Positions 19,652 through 29,079 are shown, numbered from the stretch's first letter. The stretch is 64,000 nt of DNA from Nocardioides dongkuii (GCF_014127485.1 NZ_CP059903.1:1178001-1242000), one strand, 5' to 3'. The notes: generated by a model not told the origin, from the sequence alone. Numbers and translations: made by a program.

Positions 19652-21238
19652 GTGATCGAGCTGCGCGGGATCTCGTTCTCCTACGAGGCGGCCGACCGCC
19701 CGGTCCTCGACCGGGTCGACCTCACGATCGAGGAGGGCGAGCTGGTCCTCGTCTCCGGCCCGACCGGCGTCGGGAAGTCCACGCTGCTGGGTGTCGTGAC
19801 CGGCCTGGTGCCGCGGTTCTCCGGCGGCGTGCTGGCCGGCGACGTGCTCCTCGACGGCGCCAGCATCGTGCACACCCCGCCGCGCGAGCGCGCCCACGCG
19901 ATCGGGTACGTCGGGCAGGACCCGGCCGCCGGCTTCGTGACCGACACCGTCGAGGAGGAGCTGGCCTACGGGATGGAGCAGCTGGGCCTGCCCCCGGAGA
20001 CCATGCGCCGCCGGGTCGAGGAGACCCTCGACCTGCTCGGCATCGCCGACCTCCGCGACCGCGACCTGCGCACCCTCTCGGGCGGCCAGCAGCAGCGGGT
20101 GGCGATCGGCGCGGTGCTGACCATGCACCCGCGGCTGCTGGTGCTCGACGAGCCCACCTCCGCGCTGGACCCGACGGCGGCCGAGGACGTCCTGGCCACG
20201 CTGACCCGGCTCGTGCACGACCTCGGGGTCTCGGTGCTGCTCGCCGAGCACCGGCTCGAGCGGGTGGTGCCGTTCGCGGACCGGATGTGCCTGCTCACCG
20301 GCTCCGGCCGGGTCGAGGTGGGGGAGCCCGCCGACCTGCTCGCCACCTCGCCCGTCGTACCCCCCATCGTCGAGCTCGGGCGGGCCGCCGGCTGGTCGCC
20401 GCTGCCGCTGAGCGTGCGGGACGCCCGTCGCCGCGCCCGCGGGCTCGGCGACCGGCTCGCCGCCGGACCCGCGCCGGCGGCCGACCCGCCGTCGTCGCCC
20501 GGCCTCCGGGCGCGCGGCGTCACCGTCGTGCACGGCCGCACGGTCGCGCTGCGCGAGGTCGACCTCGACGTGCCCGCCGGCCGGGTCACCGCGCTGATGG
20601 GGCGTAACGGGTCCGGCAAGTCCTCGATGCTCTGGACCCTGCAGGGGAGCGGCCGGCGCCGCTCGGGCGACGTCACGGTCGGTGGCGCGGACCCCGCCCG
20701 CCTGGAGCCCGCCGAGCGGCGGGCGCTGGTCGGCCTGCTGCCGCAGACCGCGGGCGACCTGCTCTACCTCGAGACCGTCGCCGACGAGTGCGCCGCCGGC
20801 GGTCCCGGCACCCGCGCGCTGCTCGACCGCCTGGTCCCCGGCATCCCGGACACCGCGCACCCGCGCGACCTCTCCGAGGGGCAGCGGCTCGCGCTCGGGC
20901 TCTCGCTGGTGCTCGCGGCGCGGCCGGCCGTCGTCCTCCTCGACGAGCCGACCCGCGGCCTGGACTACGCCGCCAAGCGCGTGCTGGCCGACGTCCTGCG
21001 CGACCTCGCCGCCGACGGCCGCGCGGTGCTGGTCGCCACCCACGACGTCGAGTTCGTGGCCCAAGCCGCCGACGACGTCGTGGTGCTCGCCGACGGGGAG
21101 GTCGTCTCGTCGGGGCCGGTACGCCGCGTGGTCGCCGAGTCGCCGGCGTTCGCCCCGCAGGTCACCAAGGTCCTGGGCGCTCCGTGGCTGCGGGTCGACG
21201 AGGTCGTCGCGGTGCTGGCCGGGGAAGGCGTCTCATGA
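19652..21238 (+). CDS. ECF transporter ATPase, two ABC domains fused (EcfA-A')
   Basis: A 528-residue protein with two complete ABC nucleotide-binding domains in one chain. Domain 1: Walker A GPTGVGKST (about 36-44), signature LSGGQQQRVAIG, Walker B LLVLDEPTSALDP. Domain 2: Walker A GRNGSGKSS (about 317-325), signature in variant form DLSEGQRLALG, Walker B VVLLDEPTRGLDY. Both switch histidines are present (LAEHRLE, VATHDVE). It starts at the base after the EcfT stop. It powers vitamin uptake with its neighbours. Confidence 0.92.
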   Translation: MIELRGISFSYEAADRPVLDRVDLTIEEGELVLVSGPTGVGKSTLLGVVTGLVPRFSGGVLAGDVLLDGASIVHTPPRERAHAIGYVGQDPAAGFVTDTVEEELAYGMEQLGLPPETMRRRVEETLDLLGIADLRDRDLRTLSGGQQQRVAIGAVLTMHPRLLVLDEPTSALDPTAAEDVLATLTRLVHDLGVSVLLAEHRLERVVPFADRMCLLTGSGRVEVGEPADLLATSPVVPPIVELGRAAGWSPLPLSVRDARRRARGLGDRLAAGPAPAADPPSSPGLRARGVTVVHGRTVALREVDLDVPAGRVTALMGRNGSGKSSMLWTLQGSGRRRSGDVTVGGADPARLEPAERRALVGLLPQTAGDLLYLETVADECAAGGPGTRALLDRLVPGIPDTAHPRDLSEGQRLALGLSLVLAARPAVVLLDEPTRGLDYAAKRVLADVLRDLAADGRAVLVATHDVEFVAQAADDVVVLADGEVVSSGPVRRVVAESPAFAPQVTKVLGAPWLRVDEVVAVLAGEGVS

Positions 21239-22047
21239 CCGCGTCCGCCGTCCCGCTCTCGCGCCGCTCGGCCGCCGTCCTCGGCGTCGCCTCGCTGGCG
21301 GGGCTGATGATGCTGTGCTGGCCGCTGCTGGTCCGCGTCGACCCGGGGACGACCCGCGTCGACCCGCCGTTCCTCTTCCTCGCGCTGCTCCCGGTGGTGA
21401 TCGCCGTCGTCCTCGCCGAGGTCAGCGAGGGCGGCCTCGACCCGCGGGTGCTCGCCGTGCTGGGCGTGCTGAGCGCGGTCAACGCCGTGCTCCGCGGCAT
21501 CTCCGCCGGGACGGCCGGCATCGAGCTCGTCTTCTTCCTGCTGATCCTGGCCGGGCGGGTGATGGGCGCCGGGTTCGGCTTCGTGCTCGGCTGCACGTCG
21601 CTGTTCGCGTCCGCCCTGATGACAGCCGGGGTCGGGCCCTGGCTGCCGTACCAGATGCTCGTCGCCGCCTGGGTCGGGATGGGCGCCGGCCTGCTGCCGC
21701 GGCGGGTCACCGGGCGCTGGGAGGTCGCGATGCTGGCGGCGTACGCCGTGGCCGCGGCCTACGGCTACGGCATCCTGATGAACCTGTCCAGCTGGCCGTT
21801 CCTGCTCGGCGTGCAGCTCCCGGGGCACACGGGCTCGCTGTCCTACGTGCCCGGGGCGCCGGTCCTGGAGAACCTGCAGACCTTCCTCGTCTACACGCTG
21901 CTGACCTCGACCGGGAGCTGGGACACCGGTCGCGCCCTGACCACGGTGGTCGCGGTCGTCGTCCTCGGCCCGGCCGTGCTCGCCACCCTGCGCCGGGCCT
22001 CGCGGCGCGCGACCGTCGTCGGTCGCGTCGACCCGGTCAGGGCGTGA
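21235..22047 (+). CDS. ECF transporter S-component, probable cobalamin specificity
   Basis: A 270-residue membrane protein with about seven hydrophobic segments. The central run (LVFFLLILAGRVMGAGFGFV, then TAGVGPWLPYQMLVAAWVGM) matches the S-component pattern of a substrate-binding subunit that docks on EcfT. It is longer than the usual 180-200 residues because of an N-terminal hairpin. The ATG overlaps the ATPase stop (ATGA). Its last 11 bases overlap the convergent dehydrogenase gene. S-components are assigned mainly by context: the cobalamin riboswitch at the head of this operon points to a CbrT-like role. Confidence 0.8.
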   Translation: MTASAVPLSRRSAAVLGVASLAGLMMLCWPLLVRVDPGTTRVDPPFLFLALLPVVIAVVLAEVSEGGLDPRVLAVLGVLSAVNAVLRGISAGTAGIELVFFLLILAGRVMGAGFGFVLGCTSLFASALMTAGVGPWLPYQMLVAAWVGMGAGLLPRRVTGRWEVAMLAAYAVAAAYGYGILMNLSSWPFLLGVQLPGHTGSLSYVPGAPVLENLQTFLVYTLLTSTGSWDTGRALTTVVAVVVLGPAVLATLRRASRRATVVGRVDPVRA

Positions 22048-23194
22048 TCCGCAGGATCCGGTCGTCGCCCTCGGCCGGCTGGCCGCGCCCGTCGCGGTTG
22101 CTCGTGGTCAGCCACAGGGAGCCGTCGGGCGCCGCGGCGACGGTGCGCATCCGGCCGTGCTCGCCGACGAAGAACGGCGTGGCCCCCGACGCCCGGCGAC
22201 CCTGCACGTCGATGCGCCAGAGCCGCTCGCCGCGGAGCGCCGCCAGCCACAGGTGGCCGTCGGCGTACGCCAGGCCCGAGGGGGAGGCCTCGTCGGTGTC
22301 CCAGGTGACCTGCGGGTCGACGTACCCGGAGCCGGTGCCGCCGGTGCCCTCGACCTCGGGCCAGCCGTAGTTCTCCCCGGCCTCGATCAGGTTCAGCTCG
22401 TCGAAGGTGCTGTCGCCGAACTCCGAGGCGAACAGCCGGTCGCCGACGAACGCCAGGCCCTGCACGTTGCGGTGCCCCCAGGACCAGACGGGGGTGCCGA
22501 ACGGGTTGCCCGGGGCCGGGTCGCCGTCGGGGGTGATCCGGAGGATCTTGCCGCCGAGGTCGTCGCGGTCCTGGGCGCGCTCGCGCTCGCCGATCTCGCC
22601 GGTGGAGACGTAGAGCATGCCGTCGGGGCCGAACTCCAGCCGACCGCCGTCGTGGACCAGGGCGTTCGGGATGCCGGTCAGCACCGGCTCGAGCTCCCCG
22701 AGCCGGTCGTCCTCGATCGTGGTGCGGACGACCCGGTTGTCCTCGGCGGTGCTGACGTAGAGGTAGACCAGCCCGTCCTCCTCGTGGGTCGGGGAGAGCG
22801 CGACGCCGAGCAGGCCCGCCTCGCCCACCGGCGCGGCCTCCTCGACGGTGCCGAGCTCGGTGACCCGGTGGTCGGGACCGCTGATCCGCAGCACCCGACG
22901 GGTGTCGCGCTCGGTCACGATCGCGTCGCCGTCGGCGAAGAAGTCCAGGCCCCACGGCGCCTGGAGGCCGGTGGCGATCGTCTCGACCACGCGCGGCGGG
23001 CCTGCCTTGCCGCCGCTCTCGCTCGGGGCGGTGGTGGGCTCCTCGGTCGCGCTGGAGGCGGGCGCCGACGCGGTCGGGCTCGCGGTGGGGGCGTCCTCGA
23101 CGTCGTAGGTGACCTCGGTGCCGCCCGGCGAGCAGGCGGTGCCCAGGCCGGTCAGGAGGCCCGCGGTCGCGACTGCGGCGAGTGCGCGACGCAC
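22037..23194 (-). CDS. PQQ-type glucose/sorbosone dehydrogenase-like lipoprotein
   Basis: A 385-residue lipoprotein: the signal peptide ends in a lipobox with Cys21 (GLGTAC-S). The rest is a six-bladed propeller of the soluble glucose/aldose dehydrogenase family: GLQAPWGLDF, VGEAGLLGVALSP, VHDGGRLEFGPDG with the His-Asp, WSWGHRNVQGLAF with the PQQ-contact HR and FDELNLIEAGENYGWPEVEG. It would oxidise a sugar on the outer face of the membrane; substrate and cofactor are not provable here. It starts with GTG one base after the stop of the upstream hydrolase and so is probably cotranscribed with it. Confidence 0.88.
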   Translation of the reverse strand: MRRALAAVATAGLLTGLGTACSPGGTEVTYDVEDAPTASPTASAPASSATEEPTTAPSESGGKAGPPRVVETIATGLQAPWGLDFFADGDAIVTERDTRRVLRISGPDHRVTELGTVEEAAPVGEAGLLGVALSPTHEEDGLVYLYVSTAEDNRVVRTTIEDDRLGELEPVLTGIPNALVHDGGRLEFGPDGMLYVSTGEIGERERAQDRDDLGGKILRITPDGDPAPGNPFGTPVWSWGHRNVQGLAFVGDRLFASEFGDSTFDELNLIEAGENYGWPEVEGTGGTGSGYVDPQVTWDTDEASPSGLAYADGHLWLAALRGERLWRIDVQGRRASGATPFFVGEHGRMRTVAAAPDGSLWLTTSNRDGRGQPAEGDDRILRITP

Positions 23195-23195
23195 C

Positions 23196-24110
23196 TCAGC
23201 CGACCCGGTCCAGCAGCGCGAGCAGCAGCTCGTGCACGCGTTCGGGCTGCTCCATCTGGATGAAGTGGCTGCCGCGGAGCTCGACGTACTCAGCCCCGGC
23301 GACCCGCTCGGCGGCGGTGCGCATGTGCCGCGCGCCGGCCAGCACGTCGTACGTCGCGGCCACGAACGTGACCGGGACCCGGATCCGGCTGAGCGGCACC
23401 CGGGGGTGCTCGGAGGTGCGGAGCGCCAGGTGGGCGTACCAGTCGACCGGGGTGGTGAGGAACTCCCCGACCGCGGCCGCCGCGAGCTCGGGGTCGGCGA
23501 CCGGGAACATGAAGCCGCTGTGGCTGAGCACGTCGATCATCCGGCGGCCGACGGGGATCCGGGTGGTGAGCGGGGTCAGGGCGCGGCCGCCCACCTTGGC
23601 GACCCGGGAGAGGTTCACGGTCAGCGCGCGGGCGGCGATGCGCGGCAGCCGGGCCGGCCCGAGCATCGTGGAGAAGGTGTCGCCCGGCACCCCGGCGACC
23701 GCGAACAGACCGGTGACCCGCTCGGGGTGCTCGGTCGCCAGCTCGAACATCGTGTTCACGCCCGCCGACCAGCCCATCAGCACGGCCCGGTCGACGCCGA
23801 AGTGGTCCATCACCGAGAGCGCGTCCTCGACGAACGCCCCGACGTCGACGCGGTCGGGGTCGACCGGCCGCTCCGAGCCGCCGGTGCCGCGGTGGTTCCA
23901 GGAGACGACGCGGACGTCGCAGTCGGAGCTCAGCAGCGCCGGCCAGGCGAACGCGCTGGTGCCGAGGCCGTTGCACAGCACGACCGTGGGGCCCCCGAGC
24001 ACGCCGTCCGGGTCGTTGGTCCAGGCGCGCAGCCGGGTGCCGTCGTCGGAGAGCACGTCGTGGAAGGCCAGGCGCCCCGAGTCGCTGACGCGGGCGGCGG
24101 AGGTCGACAT
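23196..24110 (-). CDS. Alpha/beta hydrolase fold protein
   Basis: A 304-residue hydrolase with the nucleophile elbow GWSAG, an oxyanion motif in VVLCNGLGTSAFAW, an early RVVSWNHRGTGGSE strand-loop and the catalytic histidine in GSHFIQMEQPE. The family includes esterases, lipases and haloperoxidase-like enzymes; nothing here fixes the substrate. A CACAAT -10-like box seven bases before the ATG suggests a leaderless transcript. The PQQ-type dehydrogenase follows immediately. Confidence 0.88.
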   Translation of the reverse strand: MSTSAARVSDSGRLAFHDVLSDDGTRLRAWTNDPDGVLGGPTVVLCNGLGTSAFAWPALLSSDCDVRVVSWNHRGTGGSERPVDPDRVDVGAFVEDALSVMDHFGVDRAVLMGWSAGVNTMFELATEHPERVTGLFAVAGVPGDTFSTMLGPARLPRIAARALTVNLSRVAKVGGRALTPLTTRIPVGRRMIDVLSHSGFMFPVADPELAAAAVGEFLTTPVDWYAHLALRTSEHPRVPLSRIRVPVTFVAATYDVLAGARHMRTAAERVAGAEYVELRGSHFIQMEQPERVHELLLALLDRVG

Positions 24111-24146
24111 GGCAGGAATTGTGCCAGCGACCCCCGCAAGAACGGG

Positions 24147-24368
24147 TCAGCCGTGCGCGGAGCGGTCGTCGGCCCGGGTCGCGAGGAAGTCGTCGACCTC
24201 CTCGCGGTCGGCCCGCTGCTGCGCGAGCCGGGTGGCGCCCACCATCGCGTTGCGACGGGCGCCGTGGTGGGAGGCGGCCGCCCACTGCGCCAGGCGCGGG
24301 GTGACGCGGCGGCGGGCGAGGCGGAGCAGGGGCGTGAACGGGGTGAGGGTGGGAAGCGGAACCGGCAC
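24147..24368 (-). CDS. Small basic protein of unknown function
   Basis: A 73-residue ORF with a GTG start and a GGAG six to seven bases upstream. It has an amphipathic, arginine-rich N-terminal half (LLRLARRRVTPRLA) and an acidic C-terminal end (REEVDDFLATRADDR). There is no signal peptide or known domain. Codon use is like that of its neighbours. It fills the gap between the hydrolase and the EamA transporter on the same strand. A much longer ORF through the same frame is an antisense shadow of the transporter and is rejected. Confidence 0.5.
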   Translation of the reverse strand: MPVPLPTLTPFTPLLRLARRRVTPRLAQWAAASHHGARRNAMVGATRLAQQRADREEVDDFLATRADDRSAHG

Positions 24369-24466
24369 GGCAGTCTCCGGGGAAAGGAGGGTGGGTGTCC
24401 CCGACCATAAGCCCGTCGGGCGACATCCGACAGCCCCCCGGACGACGGCTGGGTTAACTTCCGGTC

Positions 24467-25336
24467 CTAGTCCGGCACCGGCTCGGCGATCACTCGCCCG
24501 GTGCGGGTGGCGCCCACGCTCGCGACGACGACGCAGGAGATCGCCGCCCACTGCAGCGGGCTGAGGAACTCCGAGAGCACGAGCATCCCCGCCAGCGCCG
24601 CGGCCGCGGGCTCCATGCTCATCAGGATCCCGAAGACGGCCGGCCGGATCGACCGGAGCGCGACCAGCTCGCAGGTGTAGGGGATCACCGAGCTGAGCAG
24701 CCCGACCAGCGCCCCGAGCAGCACGACCCGGGTGTCGCCGAGCTGGTCGCCGTGCCGGCCGAGCGCCAGCGGGGTGAGCAGCAGCATCGCCACCACGCTG
24801 GCGACCACGAGCCCGTCGAGGCCGGGCCAGCGCCGTCCGGTCTGCGCGCTCATCAGGATGTACGTCGCCCACCCGGCGCCGGCCAGGACGGCGTACAGCA
24901 CGCCGACGAGGTCGAGGTCGGTGCGCTCGAAGCCCAGCAGCACCACCCCGAGGGCGGCGAGGGCGACCCAGGCCAGGTCGCGCGCCCGCCGCGAGCCGAG
25001 GACGGCGAGGGTGAGCGGCCCGACGAACTCGATGGTGACCGCCAGGCCCAGCGGGATCCGCTGGAAGGACTGGTAGATCGCCCAGTTCATCACCCCCAGG
25101 CTGGCGCCGAAGGCGAGCACGACGAGCCAGTCGTCGCGGGTCTTGCCGCGCAGGACCGGACGGGCGAGGGCGAGCATGATCAGCGCGCTCGCGGCGAGCC
25201 GCAGCCACACGATCCCGGTCGGGTCGGCCTCCTCGAAGAGACGCTTCGCGATGCCGGCGCCGAGCTGGACCGAGGCGATCCCGATCAGGACGAGGACCAC
25301 CGGCGGCACCCGCCGCGATGAGTTCGAGGCGGCCAC
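24467..25336 (-). CDS. EamA/DMT family transporter (RhtA-like)
   Basis: A 289-residue protein with ten predicted helices in two EamA repeats (GIVWLRLAASALIMLALARP in the first; YTCELVALRSIRPAVFGILM and PAAAALAGMLVLSEFLSPLQ in the second). The latter motifs resemble RhtA-type threonine/homoserine exporters. It would move amino acids or other small metabolites across the membrane. The GTG start sits six bases after a minus-strand TAGGTT -10 box (25348-25343), so the mRNA is probably leaderless. Confidence 0.85.
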   Translation of the reverse strand: MAASNSSRRVPPVVLVLIGIASVQLGAGIAKRLFEEADPTGIVWLRLAASALIMLALARPVLRGKTRDDWLVVLAFGASLGVMNWAIYQSFQRIPLGLAVTIEFVGPLTLAVLGSRRARDLAWVALAALGVVLLGFERTDLDLVGVLYAVLAGAGWATYILMSAQTGRRWPGLDGLVVASVVAMLLLTPLALGRHGDQLGDTRVVLLGALVGLLSSVIPYTCELVALRSIRPAVFGILMSMEPAAAALAGMLVLSEFLSPLQWAAISCVVVASVGATRTGRVIAEPVPD

Positions 25337-25379
25337 GGGGTCAACCTACCGAGGAGTGCCCACGACGGAGGAGACAGGG

Positions 25380-26468
25380 ATGACGGCGAGCACGGTGCTG
25401 ATGATCGGGACCCGCAAGGGTCTGTGGATCGCGACGTCCGACGACGCGCGGGAGGACTGGGAGCTGACCGGTCCGCACCACGACATGGAGGAGGTCTACT
25501 CCTGCCTGGTCGACACGCGCGGCCCGACCCCGCGGCTGTACGCCGGCGCCTCGTCGAGCTGGCTCGGCCCGCAGGTGCGCCGCTCCGACGACCTCGGGGC
25601 GACCTGGTCCGAGACGCCCAACGGCGCGATCCGCTTCCCCGAGGGCACCGACGCCTCGGTCGAGCGGATCTGGCAGCTGGTGGCGGGGCCCGAGGCCGGC
25701 GTCCTGTACGCCGGCACCGAGCCGGGGGCGGTCTGGCGCTCCACCGACGACGGAGCCCACTTCGAGCTCGAGCGGGCCCTGTGGGAGCACCCGGAACGCC
25801 CGGAGTGGGGCGCCGGCTTCGGCGGCCAGGCCTTCCACACCGTCCTGCCGCACCCGACCGACCCGCGGTCGGTGACCGCCGCGATCTCGACCGGCGGGGT
25901 CTACCAGACCGACGACGGCGGTGCCTCCTGGACGGCCCGCAACCAGGGGATCCGCGCCGAGTTCCTCCCCGAGGGCCAGCAGTACCCGCCGTTCGGGCAG
26001 TGCGTCCACAAGGTCGCGCGGCACCCGGCGCGCCCGGAGCGGCTCTTCCTGCAGAACCACGGCGGGGTCTACCGCTCCGACGACCACGCGGCCAGCTGGG
26101 TGTCCATCGCCGACGGCCTGCCGGCCGACTTCGGGTTCCCGGTCGTCGTGCACCCCCACGACCCGGACACGGTCTACGTCTTCCCGCTCAACGCCGGGTT
26201 CGGCCGCTACCCGACCGACGGCAAGGCCCGGGTCTGGCGCTCCCGCGACGCGGGGGAGTCGTGGGAGGAGCTCGGGAAGGGGCTGCCCGACGGGTTCTTC
26301 GTGGGCGTGATGCGCGACGGCATGTCCGTCGACGACCACGACTCCGCCGGCGTGTACGTCGGCGCCCGCAACGGCGCCGTGTGGGGCTCCGCCGACAGCG
26401 GGGAGAGCTGGCGCCCCATCGTCGCCAACCTGCCCGACGTGCTGGTGGTGCGGGCCGCGCGGGTCTGA
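25380..26468 (+). CDS. Asp-box (BNR/sialidase-like) beta-propeller protein
   Basis: A 362-residue cytoplasmic-looking protein with six Asp-box repeats of the form S/T-x-D-x-G-x-x-W/F, seen in SDDLGATW, STDDGAHF, TDDGGASW, SDDHAASW, SRDAGESW and SADSGESW. These mark the blades of a sialidase/VPS10-type propeller. No sialidase arginine triad can be recognised and there is no signal peptide, so a binding or structural role is as likely as glycosidase activity. The ATG follows GGAGGAGACAGGG. It is divergent from the EamA gene. Confidence 0.82.
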   Translation: MTASTVLMIGTRKGLWIATSDDAREDWELTGPHHDMEEVYSCLVDTRGPTPRLYAGASSSWLGPQVRRSDDLGATWSETPNGAIRFPEGTDASVERIWQLVAGPEAGVLYAGTEPGAVWRSTDDGAHFELERALWEHPERPEWGAGFGGQAFHTVLPHPTDPRSVTAAISTGGVYQTDDGGASWTARNQGIRAEFLPEGQQYPPFGQCVHKVARHPARPERLFLQNHGGVYRSDDHAASWVSIADGLPADFGFPVVVHPHDPDTVYVFPLNAGFGRYPTDGKARVWRSRDAGESWEELGKGLPDGFFVGVMRDGMSVDDHDSAGVYVGARNGAVWGSADSGESWRPIVANLPDVLVVRAARV

Positions 26469-26496
26469 GCGCCCCGGCGGCCCGACGCCGTACGGG

Positions 26497-29079
26497 TCAG
26501 GGCAGCGGCACGTGCGGCCCGATCCCGGGCGCCCGGTCCGACGGCGCGAGGTCGGCCTGGTCGATCTCGTGGGAGACCGGGTCCGGCACGCCGGCGGTGA
26601 TGGTGCTGCCGTCGGCGCGGACGGCACCGATGACCGGGCGCGCGTCGAGCACCTCCTCGATGTGCGGACCCTGGTGCGCCAGCGGCACCTCGAGCGGGGC
26701 GCCGGCGCTGACGGAGTACGTCTGACCGCGGACGCCCAGGGACACCGCTGTGCCGGGCTCGCGCTCGGCCTCGACGGTGATCCGCAGCAGGTCGCGGGTG
26801 ATCTCGACGAGCAGCCGCGAGCCGCGCCAGGTCAGCCGGTAGCGCAGCGAGGGCCACGTGTCCGGGAGCCGCGGGTCGAAGGCGAGCCGCCCGCCGTGGT
26901 CGCGCATCCCGCCGAAGCCGGAGACCAGCGCGCTCCACACGCCGCCGCAGGACGCCACGTGCATGCCGTCGACGGTGTTGTGGTGCAGGTCCTGGAGGTC
27001 GACGTACAGCGCCTCGTGGAAGTAGCGCAGCGCCGTCTTGCGGTGCCCGACCTCGGCCGCGATCACCGCCTGCACGCACGCCGAGAGCGTGGAGTCGCCG
27101 GTGGTGATCGGGTCGTAGTACTCGAAGTCCGCCCGCTTCTCCTCCTCGGTGAACCGGTCGCCCTGGAGGAAGAGCGCCAGGACCACGTCGGCCTGCTTGA
27201 GCACCTGGAAGCGGTAGATCACCAGGGGGTGGTAGTGCAGCATCAGCGGCCTGAGGTCCGCGGGCGTGCGGGAGAGGTCCCAGACCTCGCGGTCGAGGAA
27301 GAAGTCGTCCTGCGGGTGGATGCCGAGGCCCTCGTCGAACGGGATGGTCATGCCGTGGGCGCACCGGCGCCAGGTCTCGGCCTCCTCCTCGCCGAGCCCG
27401 AGGCGGGCCCGGACCCGGGCGAACTCCTCGGGGTCGTCGCGGCGGACCGCCATGACGGCGTCGGCGGCCTGCTCGAGGTTGAACCGCGCCATCACGTTGG
27501 TGAACAGGTTGTTGTTCACGACGGTGGTGTACTCGTCGGGCCCGGTGACGCCGTGGATGTGGAAGCTCGGCTCGCCGTTGCTGCGCCAGAACCCGAGGTC
27601 GGCCCACATCCGCGCGGTCTCGACCAGGATGTCGATGCCCTCGCGGCGTAGGAAGCCCAGGTCGCCGGTCGCCCGGACGTAGCGGACCAGGGCGTAGGCG
27701 ATGTCGGCGTTGATGTGCACCTGCGCCGAGCCCGCCGCGTAGTACGCCGAGGCCTCCTCGCCGTTGATCGTCCGCCAGGGGTACGTCGCGCCGCTCTGCG
27801 CCATCTCGCGCGACCGGGCTCGCGCGGCGGGCAGCAGCACCGCGCGGAAGTGCAGCGTGTTGCGGGCCACCTCGGGGAGCGTGTAGCTGAGGAACGGGAC
27901 GACGTAGACCTCGGTGTCCCAGAAGTAGTGGCCCTCGTAGCCGGAGCCGGTGACGCCCTTGGCCGGGATGCCGACGCCGTCGGTGCGGGCACTGGCCTGG
28001 GCCAGGGTGAACAGGTTGAAGCGGGTCGCCTGCTGCACGGCGAGCTGCTCGCTGCTCTCGCCGCCGATCTCGACGTCGGCCGCCTCCCAGAACGTCGTGA
28101 ACCAGCCGCGCTGCTCGTCGAGGTAGTGGTCGAGGCCGTACCGCGCGGCCCGGTCCAGGGTGCGGTCGCACCGGTCGGCGAGCTCGCGGACCGGGGCGCG
28201 GCGCGAGGTGTGGTAGCTGATCGTCTTCGTCAGCCGCATCGTGCGGCCCTGGGTGGCGTCGACGCGGACCACCGTCTCGACCAGGTCCTGGTCGCCGCGG
28301 ACGACGACCTCGTGCTCGTCGTGGGTCTCCAGCACGTGGTCCGCGGCGACCGCCATGGTCATCCCGGACGTGGCGCACTGGAAGCCGAGCAGCATCCGGT
28401 CCTCGCGGGCGTAGTGCAGGCGCGGCACCAGCACCCGGTCCTCGAAGCGCGACGCCTTGCGCGGGTCGACCACCGTGCCCGCGACCGGCGTCGGGGCGGC
28501 GGCGTGGTCCTCGTCGAGACCGTCCTGGCGGTTGAGGATCTCCGAGGAGACCACGACCGGGGCGTCGCCGGTGAGCATGGTGATCTCGAGCGTCAGGAAC
28601 GCCAGGTGGCGCTGGGTCATCGAGACCATCCGGGTGGAGTCGATGCGCACCCGCTTGCCCGACGGCGTCCGCCAGACGATGTGCCGGCGCAGCACGCCGT
28701 CGCGGAAGTCCAGGGTGCGCTCGTAGGCCTCGAGGTCGGCGGTGCCGAAGGTCAGCGGCTCGTCGTCGACGTAGATCTTGAGGACCTTGGCGTCCGGGGC
28801 GTTGACGATCGTCTGGCCGGTGCGGGCGAACCCGAAGGCCGCCTCCGCGTGTCGGATCGGCCAGGTCTCGTGGAACCCGTTGACGTAGGTGCCGTGCTCG
28901 AAGGCGGGGCGGCCCTCCTCGGCGTTGCCGCGCATCCCGAGGTAGCCGTTGGCGACGGTGAACAGCGTCTCGGTCACGCCGAGGTCGTCGGGGTGGTAGC
29001 TGGTCTCCACCAGCCGCCAGGGGTCGACCGGGAAGCGGCCGCGGTCCATCGGGTCGGGGCCGACGCGACGGCTGCTCAT
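26497..29079 (-). CDS. Glycoside hydrolase family 65 phosphorylase
   Basis: An 860-residue enzyme of the GH65 inverting phosphorylases (maltose, trehalose, kojibiose and nigerose phosphorylases). The domain order is an N-terminal beta-sandwich, an (alpha/alpha)6 catalytic barrel and C-terminal beta-sheet domains. The catalytic acid lies in VTGPDEYTTVVNNNLFTN, and FWDTEVYVVPFL is also typical. It would phosphorolyse an alpha-linked glucobiose to beta-glucose 1-phosphate. The adjacent beta-PGM-like gene overlaps by 4 bp and could convert that product to glucose 6-phosphate, a classic pairing. The exact disaccharide cannot be read from sequence. Confidence 0.93.
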   Translation of the reverse strand: MSSRRVGPDPMDRGRFPVDPWRLVETSYHPDDLGVTETLFTVANGYLGMRGNAEEGRPAFEHGTYVNGFHETWPIRHAEAAFGFARTGQTIVNAPDAKVLKIYVDDEPLTFGTADLEAYERTLDFRDGVLRRHIVWRTPSGKRVRIDSTRMVSMTQRHLAFLTLEITMLTGDAPVVVSSEILNRQDGLDEDHAAAPTPVAGTVVDPRKASRFEDRVLVPRLHYAREDRMLLGFQCATSGMTMAVAADHVLETHDEHEVVVRGDQDLVETVVRVDATQGRTMRLTKTISYHTSRRAPVRELADRCDRTLDRAARYGLDHYLDEQRGWFTTFWEAADVEIGGESSEQLAVQQATRFNLFTLAQASARTDGVGIPAKGVTGSGYEGHYFWDTEVYVVPFLSYTLPEVARNTLHFRAVLLPAARARSREMAQSGATYPWRTINGEEASAYYAAGSAQVHINADIAYALVRYVRATGDLGFLRREGIDILVETARMWADLGFWRSNGEPSFHIHGVTGPDEYTTVVNNNLFTNVMARFNLEQAADAVMAVRRDDPEEFARVRARLGLGEEEAETWRRCAHGMTIPFDEGLGIHPQDDFFLDREVWDLSRTPADLRPLMLHYHPLVIYRFQVLKQADVVLALFLQGDRFTEEEKRADFEYYDPITTGDSTLSACVQAVIAAEVGHRKTALRYFHEALYVDLQDLHHNTVDGMHVASCGGVWSALVSGFGGMRDHGGRLAFDPRLPDTWPSLRYRLTWRGSRLLVEITRDLLRITVEAEREPGTAVSLGVRGQTYSVSAGAPLEVPLAHQGPHIEEVLDARPVIGAVRADGSTITAGVPDPVSHEIDQADLAPSDRAPGIGPHVPLP

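Noticed and set aside
24369..25208. Long extension of the small basic protein gene
   Set aside because: The extension is a frame shadow of the EamA transporter on the same strand, with only Arg/Pro/Gly-rich low-complexity sequence.
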